A stretch of DNA of 64,000 nucleotides, taken from assembly GCA_900074885.1 (NCBI GenBank), contig FJUW01000004.1:1520225-1584224 (forward strand). Reading direction: 5' to 3'. This document shows, in pieces, positions 10,624-22,815 of this stretch (positions are counted from its first letter, which is position 1; every line of letters begins with the position of its first letter). The notes under the pieces are model-generated. The model had not been told where the DNA came from, ran no database searches, and saw nothing but the letters and a program-made list of their open reading frames with translations. Origin of the DNA: Rhynchosporium graminicola (Eukaryota; Ascomycota; Leotiomycetes; Helotiales; Ploettnerulaceae). Position numbers and translations under genes: made by a program.

Positions 10624-11286
10624 GATAGAGCCACTCAGGATGTAGAAAGACAGAGACGGGACATTGTCAAGAAGGATTCACAAGGAGCGGAGGTGGTTTT
10701 TTATATCCAAGATCTATCTGTTCCTGCGTCCTGCGATCGATCAAGCCTCATGGCAACCTCCTGATTACTTTTTCATTCAGGATGGGATGCAATACTCAGA
10801 TGGCTGGCTATCTGGCCATGGGATCCGCTTCCGATATCTTGAGTCTCCAAACTACGAAGTACATGAGGCACTTCACGAGATAAGGGGGGTGGAAGACCAA
10901 GAATCAAGATGAGTAGCGTCAAAACCAAGCAAGCTAGAACAAGAGTCGCTCTCAAACAAGACCGCACCACACCATCAACCCCCACCCATATCATGTCATG
11001 CATGTCAACCAGCCAACCAACCAACCAACCAACCTTCATACCTAACTAATCACGATTAGTCCGTCCATTTGTCCCAGACCAGAGACGTGAGACTTCACAT
11101 TTCTCTTGCTCCTCCTAACCAATAGCAATCAATGCCCCATGCCTCCTTCCCAGTAGTTCTATGATCTTCTCGATGACCCCTCGCCAAACGGCAGTCATGA
11201 GCCAGTCAAGTCAGCCTGCCAATAATGTCTCACAACACAAGCTCGAAGCGCCTCGATCAAGCTACGTACGGACGGTACATACCACC

Positions 11287-11712
11287 TGCATCCATCCATC
11301 CATCCATCCACCCACCAGGATGTGAAGGCACATAAGGTGTACGTACGAATTGAATTTGGCACCGTCCGTTTTGACGGTCCGCCGCCGTTACCATACTGAA
11401 AGTACCGTACCGTACCGCACCGTACCGCACCTACTACTGTACTAGTACAGTGCTACCTGGTAGCACTGAACGGTGCGAGCCGGGAGATGAGCAGAAGGAG
11501 ACTTAGGATCACCGATCTCCGAACTGACAGTTGCCGTTGTTGCACGGTTGCGATTGCGATTGCGATTGCGATTGCGAATCCACTGTGGCGGTGGCTAGGT
11601 AGGAGGTAGGTACATGTAAGTAAGATACTGTAAGGTAAGGAAGGTAGACTGGGATCATATGCAATGCAGCTTGAGCTTGAGTACAATACGCGAGGCGAGG
11701 CGAGGCGAGGCG
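11287..11712. repeat. Cluster of four short tandem arrays
   Basis: (CATC)n lies at about 11287-11313, ACCGT/ACCGC pentamers at 11401-11431, (TTGCGA)n at about 11547-11578 and (GGCGA)n at 11690-11712. All are intergenic, upstream of SFT2. Confidence 0.92.
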
Positions 11713-11763
11713 CGGCTAACTAAGGTAAGGTAACCATGAACCTCAACCTCCATCGAATACATG

Positions 11764-12308
11764 CTCTTGGCCGTTGCCTACAATCATCACGCACACGTAT
11801 TCACAACGATTCCCATCTGAAATAATCTGGCCTTGGGTGCTTCTGCCTACCGTCGAGGCCTCTACATATTGGACTCCTTTGTCCGTGTCCGGAACCAGAT
11901 CAGACTCCGGGGCCCAGAGCTTCAACGTACAGAATTCGCCAACTTTTCCCCGCCCCTCCACGAAAGAGCTATCAGGGATCACATCGATCACGAGTCCAAC
12001 CTTCAAATCAATACACCACACCCTCTTGCAACCCTTTTCGGCTCTTTTGGTCATTAGGCCCCCGTTCGCACCAGTCGTATCCATTCCATACGGTCGATCG
12101 ACGCAGAACATACTTGCAGATACTTGCAGTGGATTTCACAGTACGACCGATAATAACGCCCCTCTTCTCTTCGAAACAAGCAGGCCTACATATCTTGCAG
12201 ATCTCCTGCCCAGAGGGTCTCTCTACCGAGTAGGACGACTTGCTCGACCGGCTTTGAGCAACCCTGAACCTACAACTACCCTCGGTCTCAAGCTAGCAGA
12301 GCTCAGCC
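11764..12308 (+). promoter_or_regulatory. ATG-free leader region of SFT2
   Basis: No plus-strand ATG occurs in these 545 nt; about 8 would be expected by chance. The region is pyrimidine- and C-rich, like fungal 5' UTRs. Confidence 0.45.
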
Positions 12309-13515
12309 ATGGCTTCCTCCTCCTTCAGAAATTCTATGAATTCCCTAGGGTGGTCTCGTCGTGAACCGGACCTGCCCGTCAACACCTCTCAGCAGACCGG
12401 TCTCTTATCATCGATCAAGTCACTGAATCCCTTCGGAGACAGTGGTTACGTCAGGCTTCCAACCGTCGAAGGACCTGGGGCACCCCTCCCTGCTCGAAAT
12501 AGACGCGAAGAAGACGAAGCTTGGTTTGCCTGTGAGTCAACTGCATCTCCATATATGTTCACGTTCCACTGCCCCTGCGCAAGCATACCTCACGGTCCAT
12601 GTGCGAGATGCAGCACATGTGGCTGGATCTTGCTCGTATCACTCTAAAAACGCCGAGAGGCTGACTTGTGATACTTCTAGTGAGTCGCTGGGATCGACTT
12701 CTGATCTTTGCCGGTTGTAACATCGGCGCCCTCGCCTGCTTCGTATTGGTGTTTGCACTGTGGCCAATAATGATGGCTAAGCCACGGAAGTTTGCCCTCC
12801 TGTGAGTTCCATCTCTACTGGTTCAATGTCAATTCTGCAGCTGTGTCTGAGACAAACCTTCTCATCATCAAGCTCGGGTCATGCAGGTATCCGTCTCTGC
12901 ATTATGCAGCTCTAGTAAGATGGTATCGCTAAGCCACCATGAAGTTCCGATGGTGTGGAAAGTTGGATATCTCTCATCTTGTCTTATCGTCATGAATCAT
13001 GATATACTTGCTTTTCTCAGACACTGACCGAATCTTGTGACACACCAGGTGGTCTTTAGGATCCGCGCTGTTTCTTGCTTCATGGGCAGCCATGATGGGA
13101 CCTTGGACATATGCCTCGCACTTGATGTCCGCGCAAAGATTACCCTTCACTGCAGCCTACTTTGGATCGATAGCACTTACTCTCTATTTCAGCCTTGGTG
13201 TAAGCTTTTCCCTATGTGTTTCCCGACCTAGTTATTTTGCTAATTTGGAATTGTGTTTAGCTCCAAAGCACGATCTTGACTTTGATATCGGCTCTGATTC
13301 AGCTAGCATGCTTGATCTGGTACCTTGTCAGCTATTTTCCCATGGGTTCAAGCGGGTGAGTCAATTACCTTAACTTTCTGGGAGGTCAGAAGGTCTATCA
13401 ACACGATCGACGTGATCTTCACGGGAGACGGTAACAACCTTACTAACACATCTGCAGGCTACGACTGGCAACGAGTTTCGGTGCTCAAAGAGCCGCAGCC
13501 TGGATGACGGGCTAA
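12309..13515 (+). CDS. SFT2: SFT2-like Golgi vesicle transport protein
   Basis: The five exons are 12309-12531, 12681-12801, 13049-13199, 13261-13355 and 13458-13515, giving 215 residues, the length of yeast Sft2. The cytosolic N-terminus is Ser-rich and ends in a DEAWFALSRWDRLL segment, which in the family precedes the first membrane helix. Four hydrophobic helices follow: around GCNIGALACFVLVFALWP, around LGSALFLASWAAMMGP, around FTAAYFGSIALTLYFSL and around TLISALIQLACLIWYLVSY. KPRKFALL after helix 1 and YFPMGSSGLRLA at the end are family hallmarks. Sft2 is a tetraspan Golgi protein that acts with Got1 in endosome-to-Golgi membrane fusion. The long third-exon gap (247-bp intron) was resolved by the family continuity LLWSLGS. 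The start has a GCCATGG context. Confidence 0.93.
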
Positions 13516-14890
13516 GCAGGGAGATGTGTAAGGTTTAAATTGTTAATACTACCATGTACATCACTTCACATGAAAAGGATATTCGGGCCACTTTCTTCCC
13601 CTACTCGTTCAGCCTTCACTCCGTTATCCTTCTGTATCGCGAGACTCTCCACATCCATTAACTCTGTCTTGATATGTGGCTACTTGAATCAAAAGAGCTT
13701 CATGCAATACAAGCTGGCCGTCACCTGAACAGGCTCAAGAAACCATCTTCTCAAGAACTCGGGACGCTAGACGCCATGACGAGGACAATGTACATTTTGT
13801 TCTCGAAACAAGAAATGGGTCTACAGCCAACGCTCTGGGGCTGGTTGGCGCACGTCTACTTAGGTAGGACAAAGCAAGGCCACGGGGTTTCTCACGTGGA
13901 TCTGGAAGTATCACGAACGGTCCCGGTAATCGGAAGCTCGGGGATGAGGGTTATATGTCCCGATTCCTTGACCTGCTCTATCTGAATAGGACCGCATTCT
14001 AGTGTTGATATCGCGTTGGTTGGTATGGGATTTGATATGCGAGGGGTATTGGCGTAGGACAAGGCCATGGGCTCTTTTTCACGTGGCTTCTTGGGTAGGG
14101 TATTACAGTCGGAAGCGGAAAAGCGGGAAATCGGGGAAAAGGGTATCGTATTTTACCAGGACCCCTTGAGCCCTGGATGTCATGAAAGCATAATCTGACC
14201 TCTGACTTCTTGTTCGTGTTCTGGAATGCGAACTTTATATTTTTCATGCCCCCTTCGCCTGCCCGTGGTTGCGAGAGGTGCTGGGTCCGACCGAGGACTG
14301 TATGTATCAGCTCGGGCGGGACATGTTGACTCCGCTATGACTACCTAAGGTACCTGCCTAGCTAGCTAGGTATGCATGAGGGAGTACCAAAACGTAAGTA
14401 GGTGCTGTACTGCACTTTTGTGGTGCAAGGCGAGATGACCATTGTGGAGGGGGGGAGATTTGAAAGTACTACTATCCGAGCGTATTATCCAGAGGGTTTA
14501 CATAGAAGGTTTCCTTGTGCTTTATTGTACGAAAGGGTATTAACCACTGATAACCAGTATTACTACTGTAAGTAAGTATCTTACCTAAGTAAAATGCGAT
14601 GCGACTGGAAGTTTCGTTTCGCCTTTGCCGCTCTGATACCGTACCCGAGTGACGGGGGCTAGATGGTAGGAGGACGAGGACGAGGTCGAGGGTGGAGGGT
14701 CGAGGTCGGGTTGTGACGTCGGGACTCGGGAGTGGCTTTCGAACTCAAAATTGGGACATATGGTAGGGAGGGAGGTAGGTAGGTAGGTAGGTAGAAGTAC
14801 CGAATAAACCTACCAAACGATCGATGGTAACATTCCTCAAGATGTCCCTCATTTGTTTCATGACCCAGTACGGTACCTAGTGAGATCTTG

Positions 14891-14950
14891 TACATCAGTT
14901 GGAATCAGCCATACCGTAGGTACATCAATTGGAATCAGCAATACCGTAGG
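14891..14950. repeat. 30-bp tandem duplication
   Basis: Two adjacent 30-bp units beginning TACATCA and ending ATACCGTAGG differ at only two bases. A third, truncated TACAT start follows at 14951. Confidence 0.93.
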
Positions 14951-15875
14951 TACATGGGTACCTAAGGCTTCGAGATCCCCTCTCAATTCGGTTGCCATAG
15001 TTTAGCCCTCGCTAGAAGCAGCCCCGCCCCGCCCCGCTGCGATCTTGCTTCTTCCGTCGACTTACCTACGAGCCGCCTCGATATTGTGTATATATGTACT
15101 GTACTGTACAATGTAGGTAAGTAGAAGCAATTATACCTAAGTAAGGTACTGTACTGTAAGGTAAGATAAGATAAGATAAGCATACCTTACTGTACTGTAC
15201 TACTGCAGAAATCATTGCCCTCGGCTCGTCTGAAGCGTGTTAACTACTTATACCGCCGAGAAGACAACTAAAGGCGCTCGCTCAAAGTCAGCTTCAGATA
15301 GATGTCAAATGGAGGAAGATACTTTCGTAAGGTACATGCTACTTCGTATACACACACACACCCAGGTAGGTAGATAGAGGTACCTAGGTGTCCAATATCA
15401 GACCTATTTGGCATCAGTCCACAGGGCCCGCAAGAGGTAACAGAGACTTACTTGTACTTTATCGGTCCTGCACGTATTATCATATCAGGCCACAATATTG
15501 CAATCTCTCGGAATACACAACATTGAAAAGCCGGAGCCGGAGGGAGGGAATTCTGGGTGAAGGGAAGGCCAGTCAGTACCATTCGAGATTACCATTACAC
15601 AATTGTAACGGCCCTCGTATAATTATAGCCGAAGGTATCTTAGATTTATATCTGAACCGCCAATTTCCCACGTCCCATACCGTCGTACCTTGGGTAGAGA
15701 GAGAGAGAGAGGACCATGAAACAACACGTGTGTAAGAAGACCATCAATGCCTTGTCGAGAGAGCTCTGCAACGCAATACTGCGGTAATGATCAATGAATA
15801 GAATGCAATACAATAGAATAGGATAGAATTATATTGAATTGTAATGTAATTATTCCCTCCTCGCAGCACATGATG

Positions 15876-17023
15876 TTAGTTGCTCTGCCTGCTCTGTGGT
15901 GGTCATACCCCCCGGGTCCACTCCGCTTGCCATCGCTCGGCAGCCACTCCGCTAAATTTGCGTGTTCTGCCTCTAGTTGGCTCGATTTTTTTTGAGCGCA
16001 CGGTTGAAGTAGAAACCTCAAGACTTTCTCCCTCACTCAAAGCCCTAACATCTCGACTCGTCTTCACCTCTCCTACCACCCCCTCTCTCTGTTAATCCCC
16101 CGCCCTTCCCCCCAGCCTACGGTCGCTCAGCCTTTCTTTCTTTCTCGCTGGAGCTTCTCGAGTTCGCCAGAACATCACGTACTCGCATCCTCCTGACAGT
16201 TTGCCGTGGTCGCTTTGGAGATTTCCTGCGACGACAAGAGCGTGCCACAACCCTCCAACTGCTAGTTGTACTTGTCAAACAGGCTCGAGACACATCTTCC
16301 GCGCATTGGGGACTCGTTCGCCCTCCACTGGGTTCACGAAGCATCTCACATTAACTGGCTTGCTGGTATTGTGATCGCCTGAGGTTCGTCGGCCAATCTC
16401 TGCGACCTTTTTCCGGGCTTGTGTGCGTCGCGGGTTATTTGCGCAAGCAGCAAGCATACCTTCTCAGCTCCCAATCAGACCCACCATTCCGCCGACTCAT
16501 AGCCATCCTTCGTTGAGACAGTCAAGCTAACAATTCATCGTCTCAAAGCAGGAATTGTACCGTCTTGTGGTCGTTGCCAGCAGCATCTGTGTCATCAGGC
16601 AAACCACCTCGACCTTCCACGCAAGCCGATCTTACGATCTGCAACGCTTTCAACACAGAGCTCTTGATACCCACTCCATTTCCTACATCTATTCGGACTT
16701 CTTTCTATCGACGATCGCGCGATCATTTCCCCCTAATTCGTCAAGGTTTACCCCTCCCTCCAAGAAGCCCGACGACATCCTCGATTCTCGAAGCTGAACT
16801 CGGTTCGGTCTCGCAGCTACATTCACTGCATCTCGTCCCCGGTGATCGGTGTATTGGGAACATCGTGCGGAGAGGTCATTTACACCTCTCCGGACATCCA
16901 AATCTGGTGGTGATTCTAAATCGCCGTCCAGTACAGAGAATTGAGCATTTGGTGAGAGCCAACCCTTCTGCTCCAAAGACGCGTTCAGAGATATCTCAAT
17001 TGGTATCCTACGTGTAACTCATA
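15876..17023 (+). promoter_or_regulatory. 1.15-kb ATG-free leader of the LARP1-like gene
   Basis: I checked every line and line junction. No ATG occurs on the plus strand from 15876 to the start codon at 17024. About 18 would be expected in 1,148 random nt. Stop codons occur in all frames, so this is not a hidden coding exon. The region is pyrimidine-rich (for example 16020-16150). Confidence 0.6.
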
Positions 17024-20000
17024 ATGAGTACCACGACCTCAAACCACAACGGCGATGCCGCAGCGGCTCCACCGTTATTTTCATATGCGCAGGCTGCCAA
17101 AGGCCGCGCTGCTTCTACCACAGCCTCTGCTATGCAGTCGCACCGCTCCACAGCGTCTGTGAACAGCACAGCAGCTAAGGAAACGCAATCCACAATTAAC
17201 ACTCCTTCCATAGGCTCCGAGAGAGGCGATAGAAGTGTTAATGGAAGTGTCGAGGCACCGAGCAAGGTCGAGGTCGCTGAACTTCATCAGAGTACACCGG
17301 AGACGACCCAGACTTCTACCTCTTCATTGAAACCCAGTTCTTCCACGGCATCCCCAAGTTTTGGCACTGCTTCAACGTCGACACTACCTAAGGAGGACAA
17401 GGTCGATGACTTCACATTAGTTGGAGGCCCGGATTCAAGTAAGGATCGTCATGGTGCCACCACCGACAAGCCTGATGGCGAAGGTCGGAGGGGCAAGAAG
17501 GGAAGGAAGCAAAAGAATGCAGAGAAGGAAGCCGAGAAGGAGGCTGAGAAGGAAAAGGAAGAGGTCAAGCCTGAGGTCCTCGTCCCCGCTCCTTTACCAA
17601 CAGTGAACTTTTGGCAACAGCGGAAGGAGGAGGCAGCGAAGGGAAAGCCAAGTCCAGTTCTTGGGCAGAATGCAGGTCCAGGTGATCTGAATACCACGCC
17701 GAATGGTAAGATATCTGAGAAAAAGCGTGGCAAGACTGAAGAGGCTTCGAGTCCGTCACAGAATGGTGGGCACAAGGATGCTCAAAATGGCAGAGGACCA
17801 AAGAAAGGAGGCGATACTCCAGGAAAGAAGGAAGACCAGAGCGGAAAGCGTGCCGGTGCCCGTGGTAGCAGAGTAAATGAGAAGGATGAGAAGACACTCA
17901 CGAATCAATTGCCACCTCCAGTAGAGGATGCTATGTCTTGGCCAACTCCCGAGACAGCAATCGAGGATGAGAAGCGCAAGATCCAAGAGAAGACCGAGAA
18001 GGACGACAAGGACGAGAATGCTCCAAATAAGCCTCGACCAAAGGAGAAGTGGGTACCGGTTCCATATATTCCATCAGTCACCTTCAACACACCTATCCCA
18101 ACCCGCGGAGGACGAGGACGTGGTGGAACTCGTGGCGGTGGCCGACCAGAGGCTGCTGGCCGTACAGGTCACTTTACAAACGGTGTAGGAGAGAAGCTGC
18201 AAAATACTTCTGCCACTGAAGTATCACCGACGGATCGTGATGCGAGATCAAGCTCCATCCCTCCCACCACTAAGAGCCGACCATCGCATGAACCATCCAG
18301 TGCTCGTAAACCATCCGTTGCACAGGGAGGAGAGAAGGTCAAGACCAATCCATCCAAGAACGAGTCTACGATGGACATTCGAACCCTTCCTAACGGTGGT
18401 CTACCAGAGCAGTCTTTTGAAGTTAATCAAGACATCCGTGGTGACAACAAGGGTTCGAAGCAGGAGCAAAATTTCTTTGAAAACCAGTCATATCAGCGAT
18501 CAAGTGCTGAGCGCAAGGGTGATCAAAGCACAAGAGCACCTGATCAATCCAAGGACAGCTCAAACTTTAGCAAAGATGGCATGAACCAATCTCGCGGGAA
18601 TGAGAGTCAGGCAGGCCGTGGCCGCGGCGGCTTTCGAGGTAGAGCTGGACACGGTGCTTTTACTAATGGCCAGCCTCATCCTCAGCATGTGTTCACAAAT
18701 GGTCATGGCGGTCCACCGGCACCAAATGGGTACCCTATTCGACAGACTTCGGGTCCTTACAGTCCACCGCCTCAACCACTTCCTTTCAGCAACCAGTACG
18801 CTCCACCACCATCCCGAGGAGGACGTGGGGGATCCAGATCACAATCGATACCTCACAATGGCATGTACGGACGCTATGCACCTAACGGCGGCCTTGCGCA
18901 GCACGTATCCCCCATTCAAGCCTCTAATCAGATGTACGAATACCAACACATGCAAGGTCCAATGGTTGCTCAGCAATACCAGCCTTATGTTGATCAGGTA
19001 TCGGTCCTCCAAATGGTCACAATGCAGATAGAGTACTACTTCTCCATTGATAACCTTTGCAAGGACATCTACTTGCGAAAGCACATGGACTCTCAGGGTT
19101 TCGTCTTCTTAGCCTTCATTGCCAGCTTCAAGCGTATCCAAGCCTTGACTCAAGACTTCGAGCTCCTTCGATTTGCCTGCCAGGAGACCTCGATCATTGA
19201 GCTTGTCAAGGGTGACGATGGTTTTGATCGTCTTCGGAGAAAGGAGGGCTGGGAGAAGTGGGTTCTGAGCCTGGAGGAGCGTGATGAGTCCGTAAGAAAC
19301 GGAGGCCCTACATTCCTTCGTTCGCAACACAACCAAAACAGAGGTTCCATGAACAAGCATGTTATGTCTCCGGTTGCATTTTCTAACGGCGTCGACTCTG
19401 GACATCGCCAGTATGCCAACGGTAACGGCGTTCCAGCACCCGCCATGTCAAATGGGCATAATGGGGCATACTTTCCCGAAACTCCCCTCTCAGCCGCTGT
19501 ACCTGAATTCGCCCCTGGCGTGCTGCCGAATCTCAACCATAACAATACCAATGGTCACGCTACCCTAGAGCCTCTGGACATGGAGACTACCTTTAGTGAC
19601 GAAGAAGTTGCTCACCTGACTCTTGTCTTCAAAGCTCCTAAAGGGGGTGAGGACTCGAAGCCTAAGTCGCCGTTTCATGGCATGCCTTCAAGAACCTTCT
19701 CTAACGGTTCCATCGATGGAAGAACAATCGCCGAAGAGCTCTATGATGACCAACGTCAAGGTCGATCTATGGTAAACGGTTCTCATTCATCAGACACGTA
19801 AGTCATTCTGAGCCTTGCTAGCCACTACCCAGCTAATCTTTCCCTCAGCGGTTCTCCAGACAGTCTCCGTCGCACAAAAAGCCCATTTGGCGCCATGTCA
19901 CCCACCCAAAGCTCCTTCAATAATGGCCCTCCAGTCATGTGGGTCAAGGGTCAGAAGCAGCCGGCTCTTGTCTCACCTGGAAGTTCGGAAGAGCTCTATA

Positions 20001-20443
20001 CCAACTTCCGTGCCCGAGCCCTGCAACAGCGAGACGCTTCTGCTCCTGGCGAAAGCCATACTGATATGAAGCTGCTCTACGAATTTTGGTCGCATTTCCT
20101 CTGCCGAAACTTCAACGCCGCCATGTACCATGAGTTCCGTAACTTCGCCTTCGAAGATGCTCAAAACAAGGCCATGAGTGGTGTAAACAGTCTCGTCAGC
20201 TACTACGCCGAGGTGCTTAGCAGCAAGAAGAAGGTCATCCCTAGTGTCCTTGCCCTACATTACGTCGACTTGGTCAAAAATGAGGACCCCTCAGGTCCCC
20301 GTCCCGCCTTGGAGAAGCTTCGTGTTGCCTGGAGAGATGGCGCCCTCGACATGAAGAGCCGAAAGAAGATTGATAACCTGGTTGACGCCAAACTGAGAGA
20401 AGAGCTTGAGCGTGCAAACCAGCAGAAGTCGGACTTGTCTTAG
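17024..20443 (+). CDS. LARP1-type La-related RNA-binding protein
   Basis: Exons are 17024-19797 and 19849-20443, separated by a 51-bp intron (GTAAGT to CAG), giving 1,122 residues. The first 650 residues are low-complexity: Lys/Glu-rich coiled segments (around KNAEKEAEKEAEKEKEEVK), RGG-type motifs (GGRGRGGTRGGG and GRGRGGFRGRAG) and Asn-Gly runs. The La motif follows at about residues 655-740, recognised by MQIEYYFSIDNLCKDIYLR and GFVFLAFIASFKRI. After the intron a LARP1 DM15-like helical region starts near ELYTNFRARALQQRD and contains LLYEFWSHFL, NFNAAMYHEF and YYAEVL. La motif plus DM15 identifies LARP1 (yeast relatives Sro9 and Slf1 lack DM15). The family binds mRNA 5' ends and poly(A) and controls translation and stability of ribosomal-protein mRNAs downstream of TOR. 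It acts in the cytoplasm. Confidence 0.92.
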
Positions 20444-22815
20444 TCGATTCACCCTATTTTGGACTTGCTGGCCGCTGTCGTCTTTCATCGGCCTAATAGA
20501 ACCTGGATCTCTCCCGGATAGCTCTCTTCCTCAGCTCAACTCCTTGCCCGCCAAGCCAGCACTTGCTCTCATCATCTGCTGTTATGCGGGTCTTTGGTTG
20601 AGCCACCTACATTGATTGTATTTACGAGTTTTGTTTTGACGGTATTCACGGCGTTTGTTAGGAGCTTTCTGAAGAAAAGGAAGGAAGAACGAAAGGTTTG
20701 GAGATCTTCACGGCATCATCTTCCATCTTTTCTATCCTGGGTCTTCTTTACACAGCTCTTTTCGCTTCTCGGAAACACAAAAACCATATCTGGGGGACTT
20801 AATGGGCATTTGCACGCACACGGCTTGCTACCTCCTCGACTTGCCACTCTCGTTTGCTTATTTGTTCATATTTTCTGCATAGCCAACATCGCCGGCTCAC
20901 CCTTCGTTCTCCTCTTTCTTTCGTCTTCGCCTTCTTCTCGACAATCTTCCGGAAAAGGCACAAGCTGGAATCATTCTTCTTCGTCCTTTCGGGTCACCAA
21001 AAGCAGAGGCGTTCGGTCGTTCGTATCATATACTGCCTAATGCTTCCATGTTTTCTAGGCAGTATCTTGATTGGGATCAATGTCTGAATCTGGCACGATC
21101 TGATCTAATCCCATAGCAAGCATGCAAAAAAGTCCCTGAACCCTCGATCAAAAGGCTGGATTGGATCACTTTGGCAGAATATTCCATTTCTCTCGAAACA
21201 AAAAGGCACGGCATCTTCATGAATTTTCCTGCGTGGGAGATGCCTGCTTGATACGCCTTCCAACAGAGGGGCTAGAAAGAATCAAAATGGATGATTTAAC
21301 TTTTGCGTGATTGAAGGCTTGGATGGGAGAGAATTGGTAGGGGATGGAAAGTGGGACATGGACACATAAAAGGATTTTGCTGCCATACTGTATAATAGCA
21401 AGCAAGAACGAATGAATGGGACCAGCCATTCACCCAATGCTCTGTCTAGTGTGCGTGCTCGAGATAGCTTTCGAGGGGACGGAAATCGGAATTTACGTGA
21501 CAGAGAGCTGGCTCCTGGATAACCGTGATTCATCAGGAGCTTCGTATAATTGTGTATTTGGAAATAGGGAAGACTGCGTACCCATCTACATTTCCGATCT
21601 CAAGGACTTATTGACTGGGCGGCTCCTAAGCTAGTACGGCGCTTATTCCTTTTCTTTCACACGTTCCATCTTATTTCAACATGCTGGTTCTTGAGATACC
21701 AAATCATACACCATATATTATTTATCTGATACCCTTCCTTAGGCACTTTCCCTCCATGTCACTTCCTCCTCTCGTCACTTGGGGACTACTAGTTACACAG
21801 ATACTGCGGTCTTTTCTAATAATTACTACCAAGAGATTTGAGACGTTCTCAGGGAAGACCATCAAGTCACTGACTTCCTCACCCGAGAGTCAAAATTTTG
21901 GTAGTAAATGATTCCTTCCATCTGTTCTGCTAGGTTTCCTACGCTTCATTCTTGGCTGGGATTCCGGATGAGAGAATGGCTTTGAATATCGAACTAGCTA
22001 GAAGGGGACTTTGCATTGAATGAGTAAGTGGTACAGCAGTACATGTTTTGATTTGGACTCCCTTTTTCGGGAATTGGAATACTGGATGGAACAAAGTGTG
22101 GTGTGTTGATGGTACTATTTCAAGGCTGGTACGATGTAACTATTGATCTTGCATCTTAACCAAGCAGCCGAATAATTCATGTGGCGTGCTAACCAGTCTA
22201 AAAAATGAGACTTGAAATACTGATGACTTTTACATGTTTACATCCTTTCTTTGAGACGAGGAAATACTAAGATTTATAAATGTTACGGGCCATGAAGGGA
22301 GAGTCGTGTAATTGCCGACTAGAAGAGGACGATTTGGAAGCTACCAACATTCGTCGAGTCGACAAGATGTGGTACAATATAGTGGATCAAGCTGCTCATT
22401 ACATATCTATCCCAAATATCGAATGTTATCATAAAAATGTAAGATGTTAAAATATGATCTCGACAAGGCGGCAAAGTAAGATAACAAATCCCCTGTCATC
22501 CATGCCGAGCCTATTGGTTGCCCCATACAACCAAAACGACGTCCATGCTGAAAGTCAACAACCAAGAACCCCCCGCCGTCTGCAGCTGCAGTGGGAAAGG
22601 CCCAGTAACTTGATCCAGAGCTCCCTCTTACTTGCAATCGATCTCACAGAAGTCTGGGAAGTTGTCTTCTTTTTGATCCGCAGCCTGGTCAATCACATAC
22701 TCACGAAATCTCAGGATTGGTATTTGCTTGATTACATCCATTTTGGGTTTGCGATATTTCAAGTAAGTATGGATACTTCAAGTATGCATTTTCAGCTCAG
22801 CTAATGTAGCCAAGC
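20444..22815. other. Intergenic region after the LARP1-like gene
   Basis: The region is 2.4 kb. The first few hundred bases are pyrimidine-rich and probably 3' UTR. A hydrophobic frame at about 20594-21040 has no start-context or family support. Nothing else is recognised. Three short upstream ATGs lie just before the next gene (22769-22806), the last within 15 nt of its start. Confidence 0.5.

Larger units (their letters stand above)
7843..12308. other. Long divergent intergenic region between the bHLH gene and SFT2
   Basis: About 4.5 kb contain no convincing protein-coding gene. The open frames here are translations of short tandem repeats (for example STRLD and TGLDW units). The half next to the bHLH gene is its likely leader and promoter. 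The last 545 nt before SFT2 (11764-12308) lack any plus-strand ATG and are probably its leader. The middle carries (GAT)n, CATC, ACCGT, TTGCGA and GGCGA arrays and several TACCTAGGTA-type words. Confidence 0.6.
13516..17023. other. Long intergenic region between SFT2 and the LARP1-like gene
   Basis: The region is 3.5 kb and no gene is recognised. Proximal DNA should be the SFT2 3' UTR. TACCTAGG-type words lie at 14341-14372, 14956-14967 and 15378-15389. A 30-bp tandem duplication lies at 14891-14950. Short arrays are (TAGG)n near 14775-14794, (AAGAT)n near 15163-15180 and (GA)n near 15698-15711. From 15876 onward no plus-strand ATG occurs (see the leader entry). Confidence 0.55.

Noticed and set aside
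16565..17017. 150-codon frame just before the LARP1-like start
   Set aside because: It contains no ATG at all; it is part of the ATG-free leader.
20594..21040. 148-codon hydrophobic frame after the LARP1-like gene
   Set aside because: It starts at a non-ATG codon, lies in the probable 3' UTR and shows no family motif.
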